Assembly: GCA_019639195.1 (NCBI GenBank)
Contig: JAHBSI010000002.1
Span: 248,001-312,000 of the forward strand
Length of the DNA: 64,000 nt
Source: Acidobacteriota bacterium
Lineage (GTDB): Bacteria; Acidobacteriota; Blastocatellia; Pyrinomonadales; Pyrinomonadaceae
Direction of reading: 5' to 3'
In this document: positions 1 to 8,375 of the stretch, one piece after another
Layout of the letters: every line of letters begins with the position of its first letter
Numbering within the stretch: position 1 is the first letter of the stretch
Notes under the pieces: generated by a model
What the model was told of the DNA's origin: nothing
Database searches by the model: none
Seen by the model: only the letters and a program-made list of their open reading frames with translations
Made by a program: the position numbers and the translations under genes

Positions 1-452
1 ACATTCTGCTGACTTGCGAGTGCCTGGACGGATGAAACATTAACGATCGAGCCGCCACCGGCTTTCATCAAATGTGGGATAACCGAGCGAGCCGCATTCC
101 ATGCTCCCTTCAAATTGACCCCGAGCACCTCGTCCCACTGCTCTTCGGTCGTTGAAACTGCCGTACCGTACCGTTGTATTCCGGCGCTCACGATCAGCGA
201 ATTGATCCCTCCAAACTCGCTTACGGTTCGAGCAACGGCTTCATCCACGGAGGCCGCGTCGGAAACATCTGCCTTCGAAAAGATCGCTTTGCCGCCCGCT
301 GCCTTGATCTGCTCGCAGGCCGCATTTCCAGCATTTTCATCCCAATCTATTATCGAGACCGCACCGCCTCGTTCTGCCAACAAGAGACAAGCGGCCTGTC
401 CAATGCCTAATGCCCCACCGGTTACGACGATCGTCTTTTCGTCAAATCTCAC
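1..452 (-). CDS. SDR family oxidoreductase (3' part missing, runs off the window)
   Basis: About 150 N-terminal residues of a short-chain dehydrogenase/reductase, an NAD(P)-dependent sugar or alcohol oxidoreductase. The start is GTG at 452-450, preceded by the strong ribosome site AAGGAGG. The nucleotide-binding motif TGGALGIG lies at residues 11-18, an Asp that often favours NAD follows beta-2, an SAG motif replaces the usual NAG, and the IVNVSS segment carrying the catalytic Ser is at the edge. The YxxxK pair lies outside the window. The start overlaps the stop of the upstream symporter by 4 bp (GTGA), so the two are co-translated. Next to KDG kinase and KDPG aldolase it may oxidise a sugar acid, as KduD-like enzymes do. 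That substrate is inference. Confidence 0.85.
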   Translation of the reverse strand, partial: MRFDEKTIVVTGGALGIGQAACLLLAERGGAVSIIDWDENAGNAACEQIKAAGGKAIFSKADVSDAASVDEAVARTVSEFGGINSLIVSAGIQRYGTAVSTTEEQWDEVLGVNLKGAWNAARSVIPHLMKAGGGSIVNVSSVQALASQQN

Positions 453-2302
453 GCGGCCTCCTTGAGCCCGTCGCCGGCTCCGGCAAAACTTGGGTCATCT
501 TCATCATAATCTTGCGGATCGCGAGCGGGCGGAAGATGCTTGTACCAAGTGAAATAGAGGATGACTATTGTAAGTACGGTTGTTCCAAAGAGCCCAAAAG
601 CGACCGTCAGTCGGTGCAAGATCAGGTAAAGCGTCGCCACATACAGTGCCGTAATACCGATCAATGCAATAAGCGTGTTCACAACATCGCGTGTGAACGG
701 CGACTGCTTCTTGAAGTCAGGATCCTCAGCAAGAACGGCCGAACGCGGCGGGTTCCAAAAGCCTGCCGGTTGAACCTTGCGGTAGAAGACCTTGAGCGTC
801 TCGATACTTGTTGGCTCGCTGGCGAGCGACACAGCTATGGTGACTATCGCCGAAGCAAGGGCTATCACCGGAAATCCAATGTAGAGCGGAAGCGGCTCGT
901 TCAGGTAAGTGGTATCAAGCACGACCTGACCGAGAGAAAGGATCATCCCGCCAACTACTCCCGCAGCATAACCCCAGCCGTTCAGACGCCACCAGTACCA
1001 ACGAAGCACGTTCGGCGGGAGTATTCCAGCCGCTAACGTACCGAAGATCCATAGAAACGCAGAATTTATCGATGTTCCGAAAACCGAAATGATCAGGCCA
1101 ACGATGATAAGGAGTGCTGACGAGAAATAGCTGACATGGACGAGCCGCTTAGCGTCGGCTTTTGGGTTTATGTACCTCTGATAGACGTCCTTTACAAGAT
1201 AAGCTGCCCCCCCGTTGACCGTCGAACTAAATGTTGCCAAAAACCCTGACAACAGCGCCGCAAGCATAAAGCCTACGAGGCCGACCGGCAGCATCGAGCC
1301 GATGATCAACGGGAGTGCAGTTTCCGGGTCCGCACGCAGTTGCTGATCCAACGCGGCGTTACCGATTCCCATAATGGCCATGATCGCGATCGCCATCGCA
1401 AACGGCCAACGAACTGTGTGTATCAATCCCCAAAGAGCGCCAAGCTTTGAGGCATCTCTTTCATCCTTTGCGGCAAGGAACCGCTGAAAATCATAGAGCT
1501 GTTCCGGTCCGCTCAAGCAAAGCAAGAAGCCTTTCAGAACCCAAACCGCCATCAAAGCCCCGAATAATGAATAGTCGGTGCCGCCCGAGATCACGCCCTG
1601 AAGGTCCGCCGGATGAGACGACGACGGGATGATCTCCATCCAGGATGCCGGTACGAGCGTCGCAAACTTCGCGGCATCAAAGTGCATATAGCCAACGACC
1701 GCAAAAGCAATTGCTCCGACACTCAGAACTATCGTCTGGGCGATCTCGACCCTCACGATCCCATGGAATCCGCCTGCAACGACGTAAATTCCGGTAACCC
1801 CGAGGATCAAGACCGCACAGACCGTTGGCGAGAAGGGTAAGAAGATCGCACCAAATTTGCCCATTCCGATTGCACCGTACCCGAGAAGTGCCGTGATCGT
1901 GAGTACTGCAAAAAGGGTGTAAGAAAGCCTTGCGAAATCGCCCGCGCGTCCGGTACCAAAGCGCGTCATCATCCACTCGGCACCCGTCATTACGTCGGAC
2001 CGGCGGATCCATTTGCCCATATAGGCCAAATAAAAGGCTGTGATCGGAAATCCCCACAGCCAATGAACCCACATTCCTTTTAAGCCAAGTACGATAAACG
2101 TCGAAACGATCCACATCGTGCCGGTGATATCAAAATAGGACGACGAACCCGACATCGCCAAGGCCCACCACGGGAGCTGCCGCCCACCAAGGAAATACGA
2201 TGACATCCCCTTTGAAGCGCGCCGCTTCATCGCAATGCCGATGCTCATTATCGCTGCCAGATACAGCACGACGATGACTTGGTCGATAGCGGAAAGGGTC
2301 AT
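449..2302 (-). CDS. Sodium:solute symporter (SSS family)
   Basis: A 617-residue polytopic membrane protein of the sodium:solute symporter family, which imports sugars, sugar acids or related solutes with Na+. About 13-14 hydrophobic segments are visible. The N-terminal half carries the family pattern SSYFLGGRQLPWW followed by a SGSSSYFDITGTMW stretch, and GIYVVAGGFHGIVRVEIAQT corresponds to the conserved TM5-6 region. The ATG is preceded by AAAGGAG. It lies upstream of, and overlaps by 4 bp, the SDR gene, and a promoter sits about 230 bp upstream. The setting beside KDG kinase suggests uptake of a uronate or related sugar acid (inference). Confidence 0.9.
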   Translation of the reverse strand: MTLSAIDQVIVVLYLAAIMSIGIAMKRRASKGMSSYFLGGRQLPWWALAMSGSSSYFDITGTMWIVSTFIVLGLKGMWVHWLWGFPITAFYLAYMGKWIRRSDVMTGAEWMMTRFGTGRAGDFARLSYTLFAVLTITALLGYGAIGMGKFGAIFLPFSPTVCAVLILGVTGIYVVAGGFHGIVRVEIAQTIVLSVGAIAFAVVGYMHFDAAKFATLVPASWMEIIPSSSHPADLQGVISGGTDYSLFGALMAVWVLKGFLLCLSGPEQLYDFQRFLAAKDERDASKLGALWGLIHTVRWPFAMAIAIMAIMGIGNAALDQQLRADPETALPLIIGSMLPVGLVGFMLAALLSGFLATFSSTVNGGAAYLVKDVYQRYINPKADAKRLVHVSYFSSALLIIVGLIISVFGTSINSAFLWIFGTLAAGILPPNVLRWYWWRLNGWGYAAGVVGGMILSLGQVVLDTTYLNEPLPLYIGFPVIALASAIVTIAVSLASEPTSIETLKVFYRKVQPAGFWNPPRSAVLAEDPDFKKQSPFTRDVVNTLIALIGITALYVATLYLILHRLTVAFGLFGTTVLTIVILYFTWYKHLPPARDPQDYDEDDPSFAGAGDGLKEAA

Positions 2303-2526
2303 TGGCCTTCAGGCTCCTTTAGCGTTCTCGAAAATAAACTTATTCTGGCTTATTGAAAAAGATCTCACCAAAGCTGAACTCCGGCCATTTTTGGCGAGAG
2401 TTTCGTTCCGTTTGTTCAAAAGACAGTCCGTTGACTGGATGTAGATCCCTTTTGGGCTGCTCTCATAAGCTGAGAATATCGCTCGCGGTCCGTTGGATCT
2501 GCTTGAATTATCTTTCTCTTCGGCGT

Positions 2527-2566
2527 TGACTAAGTCATTGATACACTACTTCCACAATGCTGTCAA
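2527..2566 (-). promoter_or_regulatory. Sigma70-type promoter with palindromic operator for the symporter gene
   Basis: On the minus strand TTGACA (2566-2561) and TATCAA (2543-2538) are separated by exactly 17 bp. Directly after the -10 lies the 11-bp perfect palindrome TGACTAAGTCA (2527-2537), covering the expected transcription start. This is a good place for a repressor, and the ROK regulator whose gene ends at 2582 is the obvious candidate (inference). The transcript would have a leader of about 230 nt before the symporter ATG, including a small CAGTC/GACTG hairpin. Confidence 0.55.
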
Positions 2567-2581
2567 CAGGAAAATGCGTTT

Positions 2582-3796
2582 CTAACGAGAATTATTGTCG
2601 GCCGCAGATTGCAAGAGAGTGCCGAAGCAGTTCTGAAGAGCGATGGGGATCGCACCGTAAAGACTTGGCCGCTCGACGCTCGCGGGCCGTATCGTTACCT
2701 GGTCCGGCGAGACGATGTATCGGCTTCGGACCTTGTCCAGGATCACAGGTTCAATTATCGGCCAGGCTGAAGTGATGTTTCCGCCAATGACGACGGTTTC
2801 CGGAAACAGGCCGTGAACCAGATTGCTTATACCTTCGCCGAGATACTCCGCTGTGATCTTCAGGGATTCGAGGGCCATCTTATCTCCGTCTCCTGCGAGA
2901 GTAACAAGATCGTGAAGAGTTACAAGCGGCGGTCCTTGTTTTGCAGTTACGCGATGATAGCGTTCAACGGTTGCACGTTCCGACGCAAAGGTTTCCCAGC
3001 ATCCGCGGCGGCCGCATGAGCACAACTCACCGTTCGGGTCAATGCTCATATGGCCGAAACCACCAAGGCCATGCCGCGAACCGACGTGCAATTCCCCGTT
3101 AATGATAAGCCCTGTACCGAGGCCTTCGACGACAAGGATAAAAAGAAGATTCTTAACTTTTGCCTCGTTTATCGGACCGTACCAAAACTCAGAGAAGGCA
3201 GCCGCATTCGCGTCATTCTCGACGAAGACCGGCAGGTGCAGCCGCTTTGAAATGTAATCGCGGACAGGCACGTCCTTCCATTCAAGATTGGGCGATATTT
3301 CGATAGTTCCGCTGTCGCGGTCAATGAGTCCCGGTACGCTGATGCCGACTCCGCCAAACCGAGCCTTCGAATAATTTACAGCGATATGCCGTTCGATCTC
3401 TGAGCAAAGGCGATCGAGGAATTTCAGCGGCTTACCGGCGGTCAGAACGCTTTTTCGCTTCAGAACCCGGCCGTTAAAGTCGCTCACCGCGAAAACCGTG
3501 TCTATCACTCCAATATCTATTGCGAGAACGTAAAAACTCTCCGCGTTAATATAAAGATTCTTTGGGCGACGACCGCCGGTCGATGGCCCCTCGGTACCTT
3601 CGTGGACGAGGCCGCCTTTGATCAGGCGATTGACAATGGCCGAGACAGTTCCCGCCCGCAGCCCCGTCTGTTTTGCAATATCGGCGCGTGAGATCGGCTG
3701 CTGCTCGCGGATCAAATGGAGGAAGATGGTCTGGTTGATATCCCGGATATCGTTGACGCCGACCATTCGAATGGAAGATCCGTTAAGGTTTGTCAT
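2582..3796 (-). CDS. ROK family transcriptional regulator
   Basis: A 404-residue NagC/XylR-type ROK protein, a sugar-responsive DNA-binding regulator. Residues about 20-75 form a winged helix-turn-helix (SRADIAKQTGLRAGTVSAIV). The rest is a sugar-kinase-like fold with VENDANAAAF near residue 195 and the ROK zinc motif CSCGRRGCWE near residue 260. The phosphate-binding loop reads DIGVIDT rather than the kinase DIGGT, which suggests a sensor, not an active kinase. It starts 28 bp after the KDG kinase stop, so it is probably co-transcribed. It likely controls the sugar-acid genes around it. Confidence 0.9.
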   Translation of the reverse strand: MTNLNGSSIRMVGVNDIRDINQTIFLHLIREQQPISRADIAKQTGLRAGTVSAIVNRLIKGGLVHEGTEGPSTGGRRPKNLYINAESFYVLAIDIGVIDTVFAVSDFNGRVLKRKSVLTAGKPLKFLDRLCSEIERHIAVNYSKARFGGVGISVPGLIDRDSGTIEISPNLEWKDVPVRDYISKRLHLPVFVENDANAAAFSEFWYGPINEAKVKNLLFILVVEGLGTGLIINGELHVGSRHGLGGFGHMSIDPNGELCSCGRRGCWETFASERATVERYHRVTAKQGPPLVTLHDLVTLAGDGDKMALESLKITAEYLGEGISNLVHGLFPETVVIGGNITSAWPIIEPVILDKVRSRYIVSPDQVTIRPASVERPSLYGAIPIALQNCFGTLLQSAADNNSR

Positions 3797-3824
3797 CGCT
3801 TTGCTAATGTCATTCTCTTCGTGT

Positions 3825-4892
3825 TCACCGTTTGATTCCGCCGCGATCTGCGCTCAGCAGCGACTCAAGATCACTTAGGGCCGCCATCGATGTATCGCCC
3901 GGACAGGCAACGGTGAAGGCGGCGTTTGCCGCAGCAAGGTCAATGGTTCGCTGCAGTTCCAGGTCTTGCAAAAGACCGTAAACGACTCCCGCAGCAAACG
4001 CATCTCCACTCCCGACGCGATCCAGAACATTTACATCATCAAACCGGCGCCCAACAAACGCCTGTTCATCGATGAAAAGGGCGCCCGCAATGTTGTGCAA
4101 GGATGCTGACGTGACATCACGGAGCGATGTAGCAACGACTGCGAGGTGCTCGTGCCGATCGATCATAGCCCGGGCAGCGGACCGGAAACTCTCATCGGAA
4201 AACTCTTTGAGCCGAGCGTCAAAACCTTCAACCCCAAAAACGACGTTCGCTTCGTCGAGGAGAATTCGATTAACTGCCTTTGCCGCCTCACGGCCGCCTC
4301 GACCTTCCCAAAGCGATTCCCGATAGTTCAGATCGTACGATACGATCGCGCCGCTTTCGCGTGCCGCCCGCATCGCATCTTTGGCGACCTCCGGAGTAAG
4401 GTCGGACAAAGCGGCAAAAATTCCGCCTGTATGGAACCAGCGTGTACCTTGCGTCGCAAACAGCTTTGGCCAATCAAGATCACCGGTGGTCAGTTGCGAG
4501 ATCGCAGTGTTGGCCCGATCTGAACATCCGGCCGGTGCCCTGAGCCCAAAACCACGCTCCACGAAATTCAGGCCGTTCCGGACATTGCCCGAAATACCGT
4601 CCACCTCACGCCAAAGAATATTTGATGTGTCCACACCACCCTGCCGGATGAGGTTCTCGGCAAGACGGCCAACGTGATTGTCCGCAAAAGCCGTCACGAC
4701 TGACGCCCTAAGACGGAAGCAGTTCGCAAGAGTGCGTGCGACATTATACTCGCCGCCGCCTTCCCAGACGCGAAAGGTGGTTGCGTGCCTGATCCTTTCT
4801 TCGCCGGGATCGAAACGGAGCATCACCTCACCGAGGGCGACGATGTCCCAAGTGCATTCGCTCTTGTCTCTAACTTTCAGCATTCCTTCCAA
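3825..4892 (-). CDS. kdgK: PfkB family sugar kinase, probably 2-keto-3-deoxygluconate kinase
   Basis: A 355-residue ribokinase-like (PfkB) kinase. N-terminal GEVMLRFDPGEERIR followed by WEGGGEYNVARTLANC is typical of KDG kinases, and the C-terminal GSGDAFAAG at about residues 294-302 carries the catalytic Asp. It would phosphorylate 2-keto-3-deoxygluconate to KDPG in the cytoplasm. The divergent neighbour is KDPG aldolase, the next step, which strongly supports this substrate. The start could instead be the Met at residue 4. The nine or so N-terminal residues before WDIVALGE are not conserved in the family. Confidence 0.85.
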   Translation of the reverse strand: MEGMLKVRDKSECTWDIVALGEVMLRFDPGEERIRHATTFRVWEGGGEYNVARTLANCFRLRASVVTAFADNHVGRLAENLIRQGGVDTSNILWREVDGISGNVRNGLNFVERGFGLRAPAGCSDRANTAISQLTTGDLDWPKLFATQGTRWFHTGGIFAALSDLTPEVAKDAMRAARESGAIVSYDLNYRESLWEGRGGREAAKAVNRILLDEANVVFGVEGFDARLKEFSDESFRSAARAMIDRHEHLAVVATSLRDVTSASLHNIAGALFIDEQAFVGRRFDDVNVLDRVGSGDAFAAGVVYGLLQDLELQRTIDLAAANAAFTVACPGDTSMAALSDLESLLSADRGGIKR

Positions 4893-5014
4893 TTTGAGAT
4901 CGTGTAGTTCCTAAGCTGAGATTAAATTGTATCGGCGAAATTCGCAATCATGCCTCGGATGCGAAGAGTCTCCTTTCATTGTTCTTTGCTCTATGCTTAT
5001 ACTTCTTCTTCAAG

Positions 5015-5031
5015 CGGGATGACAGATCCCG
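5015..5031. promoter_or_regulatory. Inverted repeat upstream of KDPG aldolase
   Basis: A perfect 6-bp inverted repeat CGGGAT-N5-ATCCCG ends 12 bp before the eda ATG, in the 151-bp gap between the divergent kdgK and eda genes. It could be an operator or a hairpin that masks the eda ribosome site, which is otherwise weak. It does not match the TGACTAAGTCA palindrome before the symporter. Confidence 0.3.
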
Positions 5032-5043
5032 GTAGCCAGACCA

Positions 5044-5688
5044 ATGACGAAAGACCAAGTCCTATCTCGAATTTTTACCTGCGGAGTTCTTCCCGTGATC
5101 AGAGCGGATTCAGCAGACGAGGCCCGGCAGGTTGTCGATGCCATCTGCGAGGGCGGCATTGATACGATCGAGATCACACTCACAATTCCCGATGCGATCA
5201 CACTGATCAGACAGCTGACGCGCGAGTTCCCGGGCATACTTTTTGGTGCGGGTACGGTGATGGATGCCGACAATGCGCGGCAGTGCATTGACGCCGGGGC
5301 GAACTTCATAATAAGTCCGGCAACCGTCGATGAGGTCATACGAGTTTGTAATGAGGATGAAACGATCGTTATGCCGGGAGCTCTGACGCCTACGGAGATC
5401 GTGGCGGCCGTCGGTGTGGGGGCCGACGCTGTGAAGGTCTTTCCTGTGGGAGCGGTCGGCGGTGCAAAGTATATTCGGTCGCTGCTTGCTCCTTTACCTG
5501 ACCTGAAACTCGTGCCGACAGGCGGTGTCACGGTAGAGACCGCATCTGAGTGCATAGAGGCGGGTGCGTTCGCGGTCGGACTTGGCTCAGATCTGGTTGA
5601 TATCGAAGCGATCCGGACAGGCCGTTCAAGTGAGATCACGGAAACCGCACGCCGCCTGAGGGAAGCAGTTACGGCCGCCCGTCAATAA
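5044..5688 (+). CDS. eda: 2-dehydro-3-deoxy-phosphogluconate / 4-hydroxy-2-oxoglutarate aldolase
   Basis: A 214-residue class I aldolase that splits KDPG into pyruvate and glyceraldehyde-3-phosphate (Entner-Doudoroff or uronate catabolism). The family landmarks are present: GVLPVIR, IEITLTIPDA with catalytic Glu43, GAGTV, ISPATVDEV, and the Schiff-base Lys131 in DAVKVFPVGAVGG, then PTGGVT phosphate binding. The length is normal for the family. It is transcribed divergently from the KDG kinase and converges on the 2-oxoacid oxidoreductase beta gene with only 4 bp between stops. Confidence 0.93.
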   Translation: MTKDQVLSRIFTCGVLPVIRADSADEARQVVDAICEGGIDTIEITLTIPDAITLIRQLTREFPGILFGAGTVMDADNARQCIDAGANFIISPATVDEVIRVCNEDETIVMPGALTPTEIVAAVGVGADAVKVFPVGAVGGAKYIRSLLAPLPDLKLVPTGGVTVETASECIEAGAFAVGLGSDLVDIEAIRTGRSSEITETARRLREAVTAARQ

Positions 5689-5692
5689 GATC

Positions 5693-6745
5693 TTAGTGCA
5701 GAGAGCTGTTTATCTTAGCTAGGACATCGCTTCCGGGACAGAGACTTGCCTTCTCGAGCTGATTTAACGGCGTTTCTGACGTGTTCAGAGTTGAATGAAG
5801 GTCTGTGGAGGCTTCATTGATATAGAGTAGGCCAGTCAGAACCTCCTGCCGTTTACGAGCATTATGCAGGGCTGTTATCGCTGAGAGTCGATCATTCGGA
5901 TCCCAGTCCTTTGCAAGCTTATGAAGGTATATTTTTGATCCGTCGTGCATTAGAAGATCCTGAACGCTGCCTGCTTCATAGGTCGTTAAGATCTCACGCG
6001 AGATCGGGACAAAATCTACGAGGCCCGCGACCTCCATATGTTCGCGTACGTAGTCATAGGACTTTGTTGAGCCCGGATTATTATTGAACGTAACGCACGG
6101 GCTGATCACATTTAGGAGAGCGAAGCCGTTGTGGAGCATCGCGGCCTTCATCAGCGGAACAAGCTGTTCTTTATCGCCCGAAAAGCTCTGTGCAACGAAT
6201 GTTGCTCCAAGTTCGATCGCCAGCCCGGCGAGATCGATCGCCTCAAATGGGTTGACGCTTCCCGCTTTACTCTTTGACCCCAGATCAGCCGTTGCCGAGT
6301 CCTGACCTTTTGTCAGGCCGTAGCAGCCGTTGTTCATGACAAGGTAAACCATCCTTAGGTTTCGGCGGATCGCGTGGACGAACTGGCCCATTCCTATTGA
6401 CGCTGTGTCTCCGTCACCCGAGACTCCGAAGTAGATCAGGTCGCGGTTTGCAAGATAAGCGCCTGTCGCAACAGACGGCATTCGTCCGTGGACCGAATTA
6501 AAGCCATGGGAGTTACTTAAAAAGTAAGCCGGGGATTTCGACGAGCAGCCGATCCCGGACAGTTTCGCGACCTTGTGCGGTTCGATATTCAACTGCCAGC
6601 AGGCTTCGACGATCGATGCATTGATCGAATCGTGTCCGCAGCCGGCGCAGAGCGTACTCAAATTCCCTTCATAGTAATCGACCGAATATCCCAACTCATT
6701 CTTTGGGAGCGATGGATGGCGAAATTTGGATCTGACGTAGGTCAT
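5693..6745 (-). CDS. korB: 2-oxoacid:ferredoxin oxidoreductase, beta subunit
   Basis: The thiamine-diphosphate subunit of a 2-oxoacid:ferredoxin oxidoreductase, probably 2-oxoglutarate type, which makes an acyl-CoA and reduced ferredoxin. From the chosen ATG it has 350 residues, with CAGC at 33-36, GIGCSSK at 64-70, the ThDP signature GDGD at 110-113, and NNGCYGLTKGQ at 138-148. The conserved proximal part begins right after the ATG at 6745. A GTG at 6790 could add 15 residues, and both ribosome sites are weak. Its partner alpha subunit is not adjacent but lies at 9397-11295 with two genes between. Confidence 0.88.
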   Translation of the reverse strand: MTYVRSKFRHPSLPKNELGYSVDYYEGNLSTLCAGCGHDSINASIVEACWQLNIEPHKVAKLSGIGCSSKSPAYFLSNSHGFNSVHGRMPSVATGAYLANRDLIYFGVSGDGDTASIGMGQFVHAIRRNLRMVYLVMNNGCYGLTKGQDSATADLGSKSKAGSVNPFEAIDLAGLAIELGATFVAQSFSGDKEQLVPLMKAAMLHNGFALLNVISPCVTFNNNPGSTKSYDYVREHMEVAGLVDFVPISREILTTYEAGSVQDLLMHDGSKIYLHKLAKDWDPNDRLSAITALHNARKRQEVLTGLLYINEASTDLHSTLNTSETPLNQLEKASLCPGSDVLAKINSSLH

Positions 6746-6863
6746 AAATAGGTACCCGATCTTAGCACTGCGCGTTGACGAGAGAGTCACTCGTCTGTAG
6801 AAAGTTTATCAGAAATCCGGCCGATTTCTACGCCGAATGAAGCCTACGGGCCCACATGTAAAG

Positions 6864-6894
6864 AAAAAGCCGCCCGGCAGCTATACCGGACGGC
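6864..6894 (-). terminator. Rho-independent terminator after the lipoprotein gene
   Basis: On the minus strand GCCGTCCGG and CCGGGCGGC form a 9-bp stem with one G-T/mismatch-level defect and an 8-nt loop, followed by TTTTTCTTT. It lies 24 bp past the lipoprotein stop and before korB, so korB needs its own promoter. Confidence 0.75.
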
Positions 6895-6917
6895 CAACAA
6901 CTACACCGAAATTAGAG

Positions 6918-7967
6918 TTAGGCTGGTGGGATGGCCTCATACATAAAGGCGAGTTTCCACGCCTCGCCCTCTTTTACATAGAAGGCAGTGGTGTAGACCG
7001 GTCCGTTCTTGTTGCCGTCACAACTGCCGTCGGCCTCTCCCTTTCCCGTCAGGATCTCAACAGTTGGCGATAATGCAGAAGCAAAGGCATCCGTAAACGA
7101 AGTCTTTGTTACGCCCTCGCATTTCATATCAGCTGTCCATAACTTTATGACCGATGCTTGCCCGGAATGCCAAACGCCAGCCGGATCAGCAAAAGCGAGG
7201 TCCTTTGTAGTGTTTGCCTCGAACCATTTTGCGTCTTTGTTTCTAAAGGCTTCCCAGCCGGCCGAATGGATCTTTGCAAGGGCTTCCGTATTTGCGTCGG
7301 GCTTTGGAGCCTCTGCGGTTGAATTGGAATTAGCAGCGGGAGCGTTTGCTTGTTTCGCCTCGTCCTTTTTGGGTTCCTCCTTCTTAGGCTCTTCCTTTTT
7401 AGGTTCGTCTTTCTTATCGACTGATGGAAGGGCTTCTTTCTCCGAGGTCGCGGGTGCCGCCATGATCAGTTTCTCTCCGTGGAAAACGGGCTTCCACTTC
7501 TCACCCTCTCGCACGAAAACGCTTACAGCCAATAACGGACTCGGGACCTTCTCGCTCTTTCCATCTGCTCGCGTACAGCTGCCGTCACCAGTACTCTTAT
7601 AGCTCAAAACGTATGTGTTGTCATCAATTCGAGATAGCTGAGGCTCGGTTGCAGAAGACGACTTAATATCGCATTTCGTCCCTTCGAGCTCTTTTAGAGC
7701 TTCTGCCTTTCCCGTTCGTTGTCCTTTCGAATAATCGACGAACTTATCGGATAAGTTCTCGGCAAAAAACTTTGTGTCGCCTTTTCTCCAGGCAGCTTCA
7801 AACTGCTGATCCACTGCGAGAAGTGCGTCCGCGGTTGGTGCGGCCGGTTTGGATGCGGCTGCATTGGAGTTGGAATTATTGGCCGTGGTATTTCCGGCCG
7901 GTGCACCGCAAGCAGAAAGACCGAGAGCTGCTGCGGTCAGAAAAATCGTTAAACTTGAACATTTCAT
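6918..7967 (-). CDS. Lipoprotein with two NTF2/SnoaL-like (DUF4440-type) domains
   Basis: A 349-residue secreted lipoprotein of unknown role. The signal peptide ends in the lipobox LSAC with Cys20, followed by an Asn/Ala-rich tether. Residues about 45-165 and 230-345 are two copies of one fold: both read LAK/LLA...W-F/E-A-W/F-R-KD-KF/WFE, a Cys-containing middle (GTKCDI, ADMKCEGV), GDGSC or ADGSCDG, and a closing VFVREGEKWKPVF / FYVKEGEAWKLAF strand. A charged linker of three KKEEP/KKDE-type repeats joins them. The ATG has a GAGGTGA ribosome site. It sits between the two korAB genes but its terminator and orientation do not suggest a shared function. Confidence 0.8.
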   Translation of the reverse strand: MKCSSLTIFLTAAALGLSACGAPAGNTTANNSNSNAAASKPAAPTADALLAVDQQFEAAWRKGDTKFFAENLSDKFVDYSKGQRTGKAEALKELEGTKCDIKSSSATEPQLSRIDDNTYVLSYKSTGDGSCTRADGKSEKVPSPLLAVSVFVREGEKWKPVFHGEKLIMAAPATSEKEALPSVDKKDEPKKEEPKKEEPKKDEAKQANAPAANSNSTAEAPKPDANTEALAKIHSAGWEAFRNKDAKWFEANTTKDLAFADPAGVWHSGQASVIKLWTADMKCEGVTKTSFTDAFASALSPTVEILTGKGEADGSCDGNKNGPVYTTAFYVKEGEAWKLAFMYEAIPPA

Positions 7968-8234
7968 AGATGGTCACCTCAAAGTTGAATAGAAAACAAC
8001 TTGGCGTAACGAGTGTTCAATGAATACTCGCGAAGCCGTCACAACCTGTGGGAAGTTCGCGCTTAGCATACTCTGGCTAGTAGAAATGTCAAGCGTGCAG
8101 GCTCTTACTGGGCAGCGATTAGGTTGCGTTGTCACAATGCCTTACGGCATGTTAGTTAAACCAGAACCGCAATATCGCCAAATCCCTCAGCGAATAGTAG
8201 AATAAGAGGACGCCATTTCCCCGTTCCTCTGCCG

Positions 8235-8312
8235 ACCGTGGAGGACTTGGCTCCAGGCCGTTCGCGGCTGCAGCAACGATCTTTCGTTAAACGGCCCAGG
8301 CAGTGGGACGGT
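8235..8312 (+). ncRNA. Candidate structured leader RNA upstream of the radical SAM gene
   Basis: In the 408-bp gap 7968-8375 this segment can fold into a three-stem junction. P1 pairs ACCGT 8235-8239 with ACGGT 8308-8312. P2 pairs GGAG 8240-8243 with CTCC 8251-8254. P3 pairs GGCCGTT 8256-8262 with AACGGCC 8290-8296 and holds an inner AACGA/TCGTT hairpin (8275-8279 / 8284-8288). CTGCC 8229-8233 can also pair with GGCAG 8299-8303, which crosses P1 and would make a pseudoknot or an alternative fold. It ends 64 nt before the start codon. I do not recognise a known riboswitch class. I see no gene in the rest of the gap. Confidence 0.35.
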
Positions 8313-8375
8313 TAATTAAGTCAGGGGCATGTGAATATCGCAATCTGCACAGGCGATGGCCCCTAGCGAGGTTTA

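Noticed and set aside
410..1036. Plus-strand frame of 208 codons at the left end
   Set aside because: It lies opposite the sodium symporter gene, is Arg-rich and has no homology pattern.
5010..5639. Minus-strand frame of 209 codons opposite the KDPG aldolase gene
   Set aside because: The plus strand carries a complete aldolase with catalytic Glu and Lys; the minus frame has low-complexity Ser/Thr/Ala sequence.
8100..8160. Possible promoter or small gene in the 7968-8375 gap
   Set aside because: No -35/-10 pair or start codon with a ribosome site stands out; only the structured segment at 8235-8312 is reported.
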